From CBDHCC01 sp965261015 (GTDB lineage: Bacteria; Pseudomonadota; Alphaproteobacteria; Sphingomonadales; Sphingomonadaceae), in contig CBDHCC010000001.1 of assembly GCA_965261015.1 (NCBI GenBank), positions 496,001 through 560,000 of the forward strand: a stretch of DNA of 64,000 nucleotides, written 5' to 3'. The notes under the pieces were generated by a model. The model made no database searches. It had not been told where the DNA came from and was given only the letters and a program-made list of their open reading frames with translations. Position numbers and translations under genes: made by a program. Below, piece by piece: positions 16,341 to 24,460 of this stretch. How positions within the stretch are numbered: the first letter of the stretch is position 1; each line of letters begins with the position of its first letter.

Positions 16341-18008
16341 CTAGATCCCGAACAGCTTCAGCACCGCGTCGCTCAATCCCTCCAGCCCGCGGCCCCAGAT
16401 CGTGCCGCCATTCCGCCCGCGCGGCATTTCCTCGTACAGATACCGCCCCTCGCCCCGGAAGCGGTCGTCGAACAGCTCCGCCTTGCCCATCAGATAGGCT
16501 CCGAACGTCTCCGACCGGGTGACGGAATAGGCGAGCGCCGCGTCGAAGCCGAGCGTGCCCGCCTGGTCCGACACGCGGCCCGCGCCGGCCTCCTCCAGCC
16601 GCACCCCGCGCGTGCCCTGCACGATGGCGATCCCCGGCCCGTGGATCACGAGGAAGCGCAGCTGCAAGGTCAGCCAGGCCGTCACGCCCAGCCGCCAGTG
16701 GCGGGTCAGCCGCATCGGCTCGTCCGCGCGCTGCACCAGGCCGACGAGCGCGCGCGGTTGCAGCACGAAGGCGCCGCCCACGCCCAAGTCCACGCGGCCG
16801 ACCTCCGCCAGCGGATCGTCCTTCGCGGACACCGCGACGGTTCGCCCGTCGGACCCGCGCACCGCGGTGAGCCCGGTCAGTCCGGCGGCCAGGCTGGTGA
16901 ACGGCATGGTCCAGTCGAACAGCCAGCGCGTGCGCTTGGTGGCGCTGTCGGGTGAGCTTTGCAGGAAGTCGGGGCGCACCAGCAGCTCGTGCCCGGGCGT
17001 GAGCGGCACGGCGAGCGTCACGGCGGAGGCGTGTCCCGCACCGTCCACACCGGGCGCGCCCGGCCGCAGGCGGATCGGCGGGCGGCGACCGGCGGCCGGG
17101 GCGACGACGAAATACAGGACGGCTTTGATCGCGGGCGGCGTCAGGATCACGCCCAGCAGGATCAGCAGCGCCTGGGGCAGGACGTCGCGCACCGGCCGGC
17201 TGATCCAATCCCACCAATTGTCGCCCACCTGGTCCGCCAGCGCGGCCTCGCGGGCCAAGAGGGCGTCACGCTCGTCGGCCGCCGCCTGTTCCACAGGGGC
17301 GAGCCTCGCCCGCGCGCGCGCCGCCAGTTCGGCCGCGCCCTGCCGGCGGCGAAAGGCGGAAAGGGCGGCGTCACGCTCCTGTCGGGCGCGGGCCAGCGCG
17401 GCCTGCACCCGGTTCAGCTCCCGCACCCGCGAACAGGCCTCGGGCGTGCCCAGCGCGCGGCAGAGGGCGGTGCGTTGCTCGGCGAACTCGACGGCGGAGA
17501 GCTGGCGTTCGCGCTCGGCCAGCCGCTGCGCGCGGAGGTTGGCGGCGAGCGCCGCCTGCCGCGCGCGTCCGACCTGGCGCTGGGCCTGGACGGTTCGCAG
17601 GGCGGCGTCCTCGGCGTCGATCGCGGCCAGCTCCACGCCCGCGCGGCCGTGCGCGGCGATCCGATCGGTCTCACCGGACGCGGCGGCGGCCAGCAGCTGA
17701 GCCTCGCCCAGCCGCCGTGCGTCGGCCGCTTCCCGCTGCCGGGCGAGGGCGGCGCGACGCTCCGCCAAGGCTTCGTCGCCCAGCCGCGCCAGCTCGGCCG
17801 CGCTCGGCACCCGTCGCTCCACCGCCCCGATCCGCGCGCGCGCCTCGGCCAGCGTGTCCGTCTGGGTGGCGAGCGTCCGCGCGTGGCGCCATTCCGCCTT
17901 CGCCCAGGGGATCGCCACCGACCCGGCGATCAGGATGAGCACGATGACGACCAGCGAGACGAGCGCCCGCCAGGCGTGGCGGGAGAGCCAGCGGGCCAGC
18001 GTCAGCAT
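16341..18008 (-). CDS. uncharacterised membrane-anchored coiled-coil protein
   Basis: I do not recognise this 555-residue protein. It has a transmembrane helix at about residues 15-37 (LVSLVVIVLILIAGSVAIP), a long Ala/Arg/Glu-rich helical segment (about 40-255) likely to be a periplasmic coiled coil, a second membrane helix at about 275-297 (LPQALLILLGVILTPPAI), and a cytoplasmic C-terminal domain of about 250 residues rich in beta strands (for example FLVIHGPGIAIVQGTRGV). The last domain vaguely recalls AIM24-type beta domains, an impression only. One Cys pair (ALCRALGTPEACSR) lies in the coiled coil. It is monocistronic and followed by hairpin repeats upstream of its start. Confidence 0.7.
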   Translation of the reverse strand: MLTLARWLSRHAWRALVSLVVIVLILIAGSVAIPWAKAEWRHARTLATQTDTLAEARARIGAVERRVPSAAELARLGDEALAERRAALARQREAADARRLGEAQLLAAAASGETDRIAAHGRAGVELAAIDAEDAALRTVQAQRQVGRARQAALAANLRAQRLAERERQLSAVEFAEQRTALCRALGTPEACSRVRELNRVQAALARARQERDAALSAFRRRQGAAELAARARARLAPVEQAAADERDALLAREAALADQVGDNWWDWISRPVRDVLPQALLILLGVILTPPAIKAVLYFVVAPAAGRRPPIRLRPGAPGVDGAGHASAVTLAVPLTPGHELLVRPDFLQSSPDSATKRTRWLFDWTMPFTSLAAGLTGLTAVRGSDGRTVAVSAKDDPLAEVGRVDLGVGGAFVLQPRALVGLVQRADEPMRLTRHWRLGVTAWLTLQLRFLVIHGPGIAIVQGTRGVRLEEAGAGRVSDQAGTLGFDAALAYSVTRSETFGAYLMGKAELFDDRFRGEGRYLYEEMPRGRNGGTIWGRGLEGLSDAVLKLFGI

Positions 18009-18036
18009 GGGAAAGCTGGAAAAATGGGCTTGGTAA

Positions 18037-18230
18037 GCCCCTCCCCTTCAGGAGATCGTTGCGAAATGCCGACAACGTCACCCCTCCCCTTCAGGGGAGG
18101 GGCCGGGGGTGGGGAGGAACGACTGGGCTGCAGTGCGGGGAGATTGGCGCATCGGCCCGTCCCCACCCCAACCCCTCCCCTGAAGGGGAGGGGCTTGGTG
18201 ATTGCCCACCCCTCCCCTGAAGAGGAGGGG
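18037..18230. repeat. cluster of CCCCTCCCC/GGGGAGGGG hairpin repeats
   Basis: Near-identical hairpins lie at 18081-18102, 18172-18193 and 18209-18230, with a half copy at 18037-18053. Each consists of CCCCTCCCC, a TGAA or TTCA centre and GGGGAGGGG. They fill the 240-base gap between the coiled-coil gene and the thioesterase gene and can form strong stems on either strand, so they may act as transcription end points. Their spread across the window suggests a mobile, REP-like origin. Confidence 0.75.
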
Positions 18231-18249
18231 CCTAAGAGAGCCGACCCCC

Positions 18250-18642
18250 TCACCCCCCGAACACCGCCACCAGCTCACCGGGCACCCGCACCGGACGTCC
18301 GCGCGTGCGGTCGATGACCGCCCAGGTGGTGCGCGCCTCCACGCAGGTGCGGCCGTCGCTCGTGAAGCGGGCGAGGCGGTCCCAGGTCGCTCCCTGCGGC
18401 CCGGCGGGATCGACCCATGTCACCCCGTCGGCCGTCTTCCCCACGCCGATATTGCCGCGATAGTCGATCTCGTGCCGCCGTATGACCCAGAACCAGCGGG
18501 CCTGGGTGGCTGCGTCGGTCATCGCCTCCCAGTGCGCCACCGACAGCCGTTCCAGCCAGGCGACCCAGCGGGCGTTGTTGACGTGGCCCAGCTCGTCGAT
18601 GTCCTCGGCCGTCGCGGTGAAGTCGAGGCGGAAGTCACTCAT
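18250..18642 (-). CDS. acyl-CoA thioesterase, 4-hydroxybenzoyl-CoA thioesterase-like hotdog fold
   Basis: About 130 residues with the hotdog signature DIDELGHVNNARWVAWLE, where Asp, His and Asn are the conserved residues near the active site, followed by IDYRGNIGVGKTADGVTWV. Such enzymes hydrolyse short or aromatic acyl-CoA thioesters in the cytoplasm. The ATG at 18642 overlaps the end of the upstream oligopeptidase B gene by eight bases (ATGAGTGA), so they are co-transcribed. The substrate is not inferable. Confidence 0.88.
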   Translation of the reverse strand: MSDFRLDFTATAEDIDELGHVNNARWVAWLERLSVAHWEAMTDAATQARWFWVIRRHEIDYRGNIGVGKTADGVTWVDPAGPQGATWDRLARFTSDGRTCVEARTTWAVIDRTRGRPVRVPGELVAVFGG

Positions 18643-20701
18643 CCCCCTCGTCCCTGGCGACACCCAGCTGCCACAGAATGAAGGCGAACTCCTCCGCCAC
18701 CTCCTTCAGGCTCTCCCACCGGCCCGACTTGCCGCCGTGGCCCGCGCCCATGTTCGTCTTGAGCAGCAGGACGGCGTCGTTCGTGCGCGTGGCGCGCAGT
18801 TTGGCGACCCACTTGGCCGGCTCCCAATAGGTCACGCGCGGATCGTTCAGCCCGGCGGTCACCAGCATGGGCGGCGTCGCTTGCGCGCGGACATTGTCGT
18901 AGGGGGAGTAGGCGCGGATGGTCTCGAAGGCGGCCGCGTCGGTCAGCGGATTGCCCCATTCCGGCCACTCGCCGGGCGTCAGCGGCAGGTCGGCGTCCAG
19001 CATGGTGTTGAGCACGTCCACGAACGGCACGTGCGCCACCACCGCGCCCCACAATTCGGGGTCGGAGTTCACGACCGCGCCCATCAGCCCGCCGCCGGCC
19101 GACCCGCCGGAGATCGAGATTCGGCCGGGCCTCGTCCAGCCCGCCTCCACCAGGCCCTTGGCGACGTCCACGAAGTCGTTGAAGGTGTTCTGGCGCTCGG
19201 TCAGCTTGCCTCCGCGATACCAGCCGCGGCCCAGATCGTCCCCGCCCCGGACGTGCGCGATGGCGTAGGCGAAGCCCCGGTCCACCAGGCTCAGCCGGCT
19301 GGTGGAAAAGCCCGGCGGCATCGCCATGCCGTAGGCGCCGTAGCCGTAGAGGTGGAGGAGGTCGTCGGTCGGCTTGCGGTCGGCGCGGCAGACGACGGAA
19401 CACGGCACGTCCGTCCCGTCCCGCGCGCGGATCATCAGCCGCTCGGTGCGGTACTGGCCGGCGTCGTAGCCGGACGGCACCTCCTGCACCTTCAGCACTT
19501 CCAGCCGTCGGTCGGCGAGGTGATAGTCATAGTCAGTCTTGGGGCTGACCATCGACTGATAGGACAGGCGCAGCACGTCGGTGGCGTATTCGGCGTTGGC
19601 ACCCAGTCCGGCGACATAGGCGGCTTCCGGAAAGTCGATCCGGTGCGGTTGGAGCGGCGCGTCGTAGGAGCGGATCTCGATCTGATCCAGGCCGTCCACC
19701 CGGCTGTCCAGCACGAAGAAATCGGCGAAGCAGGTGACGTCGGTCAGATACAGCCGGTCGTCGCCCGACAGCACGGTGGACCATTCGCCCGGCGCGGCGA
19801 TCGGCGCGGTGGCGAGGCGGAAGTTCTCGTGTTCGTCGTTGGTCAGCACGAACAAAGTGTCGCCGTGGTCGTCCACGTCATATTCGACCCCGACCTTGCG
19901 GGGGCGCACCAGGATCGGGTCGGCGGTGGGATCGTCGGTGGGCACCAGCCGCACCTCGCTCGTCTCATGATCCCCCGCGCTGATCTCCAGCCAGCGCTCG
20001 GACGAGGTGAGGCCCACGCCGACGCGAAAGCCCGGATCGTCCTCGTGATACAGCTCCACATCGTCCGCCACGTCCGTGCCGATTCGGTGCAGGAGAGCGC
20101 GGTCGGTGCGCCACTGGTCGTTGGCGGGGCAATAGACCAGCGCGGTGTCGCCCGCGACCCAGACCAGCGCCGACAGCGTGCCGGGGATGGTGTCGGGCAG
20201 CAGTTCGCCGGTCGCGATCACCTTCACGCGGGCCTCGAACCGCTCCGACCCGTCGGTGTCGGTGGCGTAGGCGAGGTGGCGCCCGTCCTTGGACACGCTG
20301 AACGCACCCAGTCGGAAATATTCGTGGCCCTCGGCCAGCGCGTTCTCGTCCAGCAGCAGCTCGTCCGGTCCGCCGGCGACAGGCTTGCGCCACCAGCGGC
20401 GATATTCCGTGCCGAGTGCGAAGTCGGTCCAGTAGAGCCAGTCGCCGTCCTTGTAGGGGACGGACGCGTCCTCTTCCTTCACCCGCCCCTTCATCTCGGC
20501 GAACAGGCGGTCGATCAGCGGCTGGCGGGGGGCCATGGCGGCGGTGAACCAGTCGTTCTCGGCCTTCAGGTAAGCCAGCACCTCAGCATCCTCGACCTTC
20601 GGATAGCCGGCGTCGCGCAGCCAGCCATAGGGGTCGTCGATGGTCTGGCCGTGGTGGGTGATGGATTGGGGGCGGGTGAGGGCGATGGGCTGGCTGGTCA
20701 T
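18635..20701 (-). CDS. ptrB: oligopeptidase B (S9A prolyl oligopeptidase family)
   Basis: The 688-residue serine peptidase has an N-terminal seven-bladed propeller (about 70-410) and a C-terminal alpha/beta hydrolase. Catalytic Ser lies in SISGGSAGGGLMG (about residue 532), Asp in LNDPRVTYWEPAK and His in MGAGHGGKSGR. The length matches PtrB (686 in E. coli). It cleaves short peptides after basic residues in the cytoplasm or periplasm; no signal peptide is visible. Start at 20701 (MTSQPIALTRPQ) is chosen over an upstream ATG that would extend into hairpin repeats. Confidence 0.9.
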   Translation of the reverse strand: MTSQPIALTRPQSITHHGQTIDDPYGWLRDAGYPKVEDAEVLAYLKAENDWFTAAMAPRQPLIDRLFAEMKGRVKEEDASVPYKDGDWLYWTDFALGTEYRRWWRKPVAGGPDELLLDENALAEGHEYFRLGAFSVSKDGRHLAYATDTDGSERFEARVKVIATGELLPDTIPGTLSALVWVAGDTALVYCPANDQWRTDRALLHRIGTDVADDVELYHEDDPGFRVGVGLTSSERWLEISAGDHETSEVRLVPTDDPTADPILVRPRKVGVEYDVDDHGDTLFVLTNDEHENFRLATAPIAAPGEWSTVLSGDDRLYLTDVTCFADFFVLDSRVDGLDQIEIRSYDAPLQPHRIDFPEAAYVAGLGANAEYATDVLRLSYQSMVSPKTDYDYHLADRRLEVLKVQEVPSGYDAGQYRTERLMIRARDGTDVPCSVVCRADRKPTDDLLHLYGYGAYGMAMPPGFSTSRLSLVDRGFAYAIAHVRGGDDLGRGWYRGGKLTERQNTFNDFVDVAKGLVEAGWTRPGRISISGGSAGGGLMGAVVNSDPELWGAVVAHVPFVDVLNTMLDADLPLTPGEWPEWGNPLTDAAAFETIRAYSPYDNVRAQATPPMLVTAGLNDPRVTYWEPAKWVAKLRATRTNDAVLLLKTNMGAGHGGKSGRWESLKEVAEEFAFILWQLGVARDEGDE

Positions 20702-20752
20702 GGTGGGGGCAATGCCAGAGGTGGGCGGGAGAGGCGAGGGGGTGCTCTGCAA

Positions 20753-20880
20753 CCCTCTCCCCTTCAGGGGAGAGGAGGGAGCCGCGAAGCGGCGGAAGGA
20801 GAGGGGAATGGGGGATCAGCTTTGTACCCGGTCGCCGTGACGTTCCCCTCTCCCAACCCTCTCCCCTGAAGGGGAGAGGG
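20753..20880. repeat. pair of CCCTCTCCCC/GGGGAGAGG hairpin repeats
   Basis: Two hairpins (20753-20775 and 20858-20880) with CCCTCTCCCC and GGGGAGAGG arms and TTCA/TGAA centres flank a smaller GCCGCGAAGCGGC stem (20780-20793). They occupy the gap between the divergent oligopeptidase B and Xaa-Pro aminopeptidase genes and belong to the 18-kb hairpin family. Confidence 0.7.
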
Positions 20881-20919
20881 CTATTGGCATGACGGGATCG
20901 GGTGGGGCAGGAAGCGAGC

Positions 20920-22707
20920 ATGACCCACCACGACCGCCTCGCCGCTCTCCGCACCGAACTCACCCGCCGCTCACTCGACGGCTTCGTCGTGCCGATCGCC
21001 GACGAGCACGGCAGCGAATATGTCGGCGACTACGCGCAGCGCCTGCGGTGGCTGTCGGGGTTCAAGGGTTCGGCGGGCACCGGCGTGGTGCTGGCGGACC
21101 AGGCGGCGATGTTCACGGACGGCCGCTACACGCTGCAGGTGCGCGAGCAGGTGGACGCGGGCGACTGGAGCTTCGAGCCGGTGCCGGAGGTGAAGATCGC
21201 CGACTGGCTGGCGGCGCGCGCCAAAGCGGGTCAGCGGATCGGCATCGACCCGTGGCTGCACACACGCGGCTGGGCGAAGGAGGTGGGCGAGGCGCTCGAC
21301 GCCAAGGGTGCCGAACTGGTGCCGGTGGAGGCCAACCCGGTGGACGCGGTGTGGACCGACCGGCCCCGGCCCTCGCCCGCCCCGCTGCGGGTGCAGGACG
21401 ACGCGATCGCCGGGCGCTCATCGGCCGAGAAGCGCGCCGACGTGGCCGACTGGCTAAAGGCGCAGGGCGCGGACGCCGCCGTGCTGACGACGCTGGAGTC
21501 GGTCGCCTGGACCTTCAACGTCCGTGGGGCCGACATCGCCAACACGCCGGTGGCACTCGCCTACGCCACGCTGGCCGCCGACGGCACCGCGACGCTCTGG
21601 GCCGACGAGGCCAAGGTGGGCGCCGCGGTGCGTGCACGGCTGGGCAACGCGGTGTCGGTGGCCCCGCGCTCCGCCTTCGCCGGCTGGCTGACGGAGCGGG
21701 CGGGGCAGACGATCGTGGCCGACCCGGCCTCCGCCTCCGCCGCGGTCTTCCAGGCGCTGGACGACGCCGGGGCCACGGCGCTGGCGCTGCGCGATCCCAC
21801 GCTGATCCCGCGCGCGGTGAAGAACGGGGCGGAGATCGCCGGCCACCGCGAGGCGCAGGCGAAGGACGGGGCGGCGATGGCGCGGTTCCTGCGCTGGCTG
21901 GAGGAGGAGGCCCCGTCCGGTGCGCTCACCGAACTCGACGTGGTCGCGCGACTGGCCGGGTTTCGGCGCGAGGCGGGGGCGACGGACGCCAGCTTCTCCA
22001 CCATTTCCGCCTTCGGCCCGCACGGCGCGTCGCCGCATTACAGCGTGGACGAGGAGTCGAACGCCCGGATCGCGCCGGGCCTGCTGCTGGTCGACAGCGG
22101 CGGGCAATATGCGGGCGGCACGACCGACATCACCCGCGTCGTGCCGGTGGGCGAGCCGACCGCCGAGCAGCGCGACCGCTTCACCCGCGTGCTGAAGGGC
22201 ATGATAGCGCTATCACGAGCGGTGTTCCCCGACGGCACGCCGGGCGGCGCGCTCGACATTCTGGCGCGCGCGCCGTTGTGGCAGGTGGGCCTGGACTACG
22301 CCCACGGCACCGGCCACGGCGTCGGTGCGGCCCTGTCGGTCCACGAAGGGCCGGCGCGGATCGCCAAGATCAACTATCCCGGCGGGGGCCCCGCCGAACC
22401 GATCCGCGCCGGCATGATCTTCTCGGTCGAACCCGGCTATTACAAGGCGGGCGAATACGGCATCCGGATCGAGAACCTGGTGCTGGTGGTCGAGCGCGAC
22501 GTGGCGCACGCGGAGGCCACCATGCTGGGCTTCGAGACGCTGACCTTCGCGCCCATCGAGCGCCGATTGATCGAGCCGGCGCTGCTGGACGCGGACGAAC
22601 GGGCCTGGCTGGACGATTATCACACCCAGGTGCTGGCGCGGACCGGCCCGGCGCTGGACCAGGCCGCGCGGGCGTGGCTGGCGGGCAAGTGCGCGCCGGT
22701 GGGGTGA
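20920..22707 (+). CDS. Xaa-Pro aminopeptidase (M24B)
   Basis: The 595-residue protein has the three-domain architecture of XPNPEP1-type aminopeptidase P: two creatinase-like N-terminal domains (about 1-300) and a pita-bread M24 domain. The metal ligands are visible as Asp in LLVDSGG, Asp in GTTDITR, His in HGTGHGVG, Glu in SVEPGYY and Glu in IRIENLV. It removes N-terminal residues preceding proline. ATG at 20920 gives MTHHDRLAALRTEL, the normal beginning; a GTG six codons earlier is possible. Two peptidases (this and ptrB) sit head to head. Confidence 0.9.
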   Translation: MTHHDRLAALRTELTRRSLDGFVVPIADEHGSEYVGDYAQRLRWLSGFKGSAGTGVVLADQAAMFTDGRYTLQVREQVDAGDWSFEPVPEVKIADWLAARAKAGQRIGIDPWLHTRGWAKEVGEALDAKGAELVPVEANPVDAVWTDRPRPSPAPLRVQDDAIAGRSSAEKRADVADWLKAQGADAAVLTTLESVAWTFNVRGADIANTPVALAYATLAADGTATLWADEAKVGAAVRARLGNAVSVAPRSAFAGWLTERAGQTIVADPASASAAVFQALDDAGATALALRDPTLIPRAVKNGAEIAGHREAQAKDGAAMARFLRWLEEEAPSGALTELDVVARLAGFRREAGATDASFSTISAFGPHGASPHYSVDEESNARIAPGLLLVDSGGQYAGGTTDITRVVPVGEPTAEQRDRFTRVLKGMIALSRAVFPDGTPGGALDILARAPLWQVGLDYAHGTGHGVGAALSVHEGPARIAKINYPGGGPAEPIRAGMIFSVEPGYYKAGEYGIRIENLVLVVERDVAHAEATMLGFETLTFAPIERRLIEPALLDADERAWLDDYHTQVLARTGPALDQAARAWLAGKCAPVG

Positions 22708-22741
22708 CGTCAGTCCTCCCCGTTCCGGGGAGGACTGCGAC

Positions 22742-22915
22742 CTAATCCGGCGGCAGCAGCGGCAGCGCGCTGGCGGGGTCGCCCTCTCCCCCATCGGTCT
22801 GGACGGGCGCGTCGTCCGGGCCATCCAGCGGCGCGCCCGTCTTGCGGCGACGCAGGTTCTCGCGCAGTTCGCGGGCCAGCCGGCCTTCGCGCTCGGGATC
22901 GTTCTTCACGGTCAT
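22742..22915 (-). CDS. small conserved-looking hypothetical protein, 57 residues
   Basis: A short frame encodes MTVKNDPEREGRLARELREN then LRRRKTGAPLDGPDDAP and a Pro/Leu-rich tail ending at TAG. Its N-terminal half is a charged amphipathic helix with the look of small sphingomonad proteins sometimes annotated as DUF-type. Codon third positions are GC-biased as in real genes here, and it fills the space between the aminopeptidase stop and the tRNA. It is shorter than 60 codons, so automated calling could miss it. Function unknown. Confidence 0.6.
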   Translation of the reverse strand: MTVKNDPEREGRLARELRENLRRRKTGAPLDGPDDAPVQTDGGEGDPASALPLLPPD

Positions 22916-22988
22916 GGACCGGCGGTCTAGCGCGCTCCGCCTTGACAGCGCAACGGGCGACCGTGATAGCGCGGCCCGTCCCGGACCG

Positions 22989-23063
<75 letters not shown>

Positions 23064-23119
23064 CCGGACCCCGGCGGCCGCTCGCCCGTTCCCCTTCCCG
23101 AACCATCGGGAGACCACCC

Positions 23120-23761
23120 TTGCTGCACCTCTATACCTGGAACACCCCCAACGGCATCAAGCCGATCATCATGCTGGAAGAATGCGGGCTGGACTATCGC
23201 CTGCACGCCATCGACATCGGATCGGGCGCGCAGAAGTCGGACGCGTTCCTCTCGATCAACCCGAACGGCCGCATCCCCGCGCTGATCGACACGGACCACG
23301 CGGGCACGGGCGCGATGGGCGAGACGAGCGGGCTGCGGGTGTTCGAGTCCGGCGCCATCCTGTTGCGCCTGGCGCGCCACACCAACCGCTTTCTCCCCAC
23401 CGACCCGCAGGCGGAGGCCGACTGCCTGGCCTGGTGCTTTTGGCAGGTCGGCGGGCTGGGTCCGATGGTGGGCCAGGCCCACTGGTTCCAGTCGAACGCG
23501 CCGGACAACGCGCAGGGACTGAAGCGGTATCGCGAGGAAAGCGCCCGATTGCTCGGCGTGATGGAGCGCGGGCTGACGGACCGTGACTATCTGGCCGGCG
23601 ACTATTCGATCGCCGACATGATGTGCTGGAAATGGGCGGAGGCGGCGCTGGACGCGCTGGACGGCGACTGGCCCCGCTTGGGCGCCTGGGCGGGTCGGAT
23701 CGCCGAACGACCGGCGGTCCGCCGCGCCGTCGAGCGGGCGAAGGGGCTGAAGGACGGGTGA
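23120..23761 (+). CDS. glutathione S-transferase family protein (YfcG/YghU-like)
   Basis: The 213-residue protein begins MLHLYTWNTPNGIKPIIMLE, with the TPNG motif of Nu-class GSTs (YfcG/YghU), where Thr/Asn replace a catalytic Cys or Ser. It continues with INPNGRIPAL and FESGAILL, the glutathione gamma-Glu site, and ends with a helical C-domain that has SIADMMCWKWAEA. These enzymes reduce disulfides using glutathione. The start is a TTG at 23120 with GGGAGA six bases upstream; no ATG fits the conserved N-terminus. Confidence 0.88.
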   Translation: MLHLYTWNTPNGIKPIIMLEECGLDYRLHAIDIGSGAQKSDAFLSINPNGRIPALIDTDHAGTGAMGETSGLRVFESGAILLRLARHTNRFLPTDPQAEADCLAWCFWQVGGLGPMVGQAHWFQSNAPDNAQGLKRYREESARLLGVMERGLTDRDYLAGDYSIADMMCWKWAEAALDALDGDWPRLGAWAGRIAERPAVRRAVERAKGLKDG

Positions 23762-23785
23762 TTTCCGCGCGCGAACAGGCGCTTG

Positions 23786-23812
23786 GGAACCACGGGCAGC
23801 CGGGGTGGTTCC
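23786..23812. promoter_or_regulatory. 8-base inverted repeat between GST and DUF4142 genes
   Basis: GGAACCAC (23786-23793) and GTGGTTCC (23805-23812) form a perfect stem with an 11-base loop, 25 bases after the GST stop and 28 bases before the DUF4142 start. GGAAC is also the -35 core of EcfG-type stress promoters, but CGTT is not found at the right distance. It could be a terminator stem without a T tract, or an operator. Confidence 0.4.
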
Positions 23813-23840
23813 GCCCGAAGACACGCACAGGAGCGCCACG

Positions 23841-24404
23841 ATGACCAAGAGCCTCGCCTTTCCGATCGTCGCCCTGCTGGCGACCGCCGCCTGCACCAAC
23901 ATGAACGGCTCCGACGGGGCGATGGGCCAGATGTCCCGGTCGTCGGCCGCGGACATGGCGATGGACATGACGCCGACGTCGGCCGAGCCCTTCGTGCGCA
24001 TGGCCAGCGCGGGCGACCTGTACGAGACGCAATCGTCGAACCTGGCGCTCACCAAATCGCAGAACGCACAGGTGCGCCAGTTCGCGCAGACGATGATCAC
24101 CGATCACGCGAAGACGACCGCGACGCTGATGACGCAGGCGCGCGCGGCCGGGCTGACCCCGCCGACGCCCACCCTGACGCCGATGCAGCGGGACGACATC
24201 GCCCGCCTGCGGGGCCTGAGCGGGGCGGCGTTCGATCGCGAATATCTGTCCCAACAGGGCATGTCGCACCGGATGGCGCTCTCGCTCAACCAGACCTACG
24301 CCGCCGGCGGCGACACCCCGGCGCTGCGGACCGCGGCGACGGCGGCAGTGCCGATCATCCAGTCGCACATCGATATGCTGGGTCGCATCACCGGGGCCAT
24401 GTGA
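23841..24404 (+). CDS. DUF4142 lipoprotein (ferritin-like helical fold)
   Basis: The 187-residue protein has a lipoprotein signal (LAFPIVALLATAAC, Cys about residue 18), a Met-rich linker (MNGSDGAMGQMSRSS, MAMDM) and then a DUF4142 four-helix domain: FVRMASAGDLYETQSSNLAL and FAQTMITDHAKTTA. The family is periplasmic and often stress-linked, function unproven. The Met-rich stretch could bind Cu(I), an inference. ATG at 23841 is used because the signal peptide begins there. Confidence 0.88.
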   Translation: MTKSLAFPIVALLATAACTNMNGSDGAMGQMSRSSAADMAMDMTPTSAEPFVRMASAGDLYETQSSNLALTKSQNAQVRQFAQTMITDHAKTTATLMTQARAAGLTPPTPTLTPMQRDDIARLRGLSGAAFDREYLSQQGMSHRMALSLNQTYAAGGDTPALRTAATAAVPIIQSHIDMLGRITGAM

Positions 24405-24460
24405 CCGCGCGATCGGGCGGCGCTTGACCTCGGGTCGCGCGCCGCCCACCGGCGCTCTCC

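Noticed and set aside
18482..20869. A 795-codon open frame on the plus strand opposite ptrB
   Set aside because: Shadow of oligopeptidase B; no motif and no start signal.
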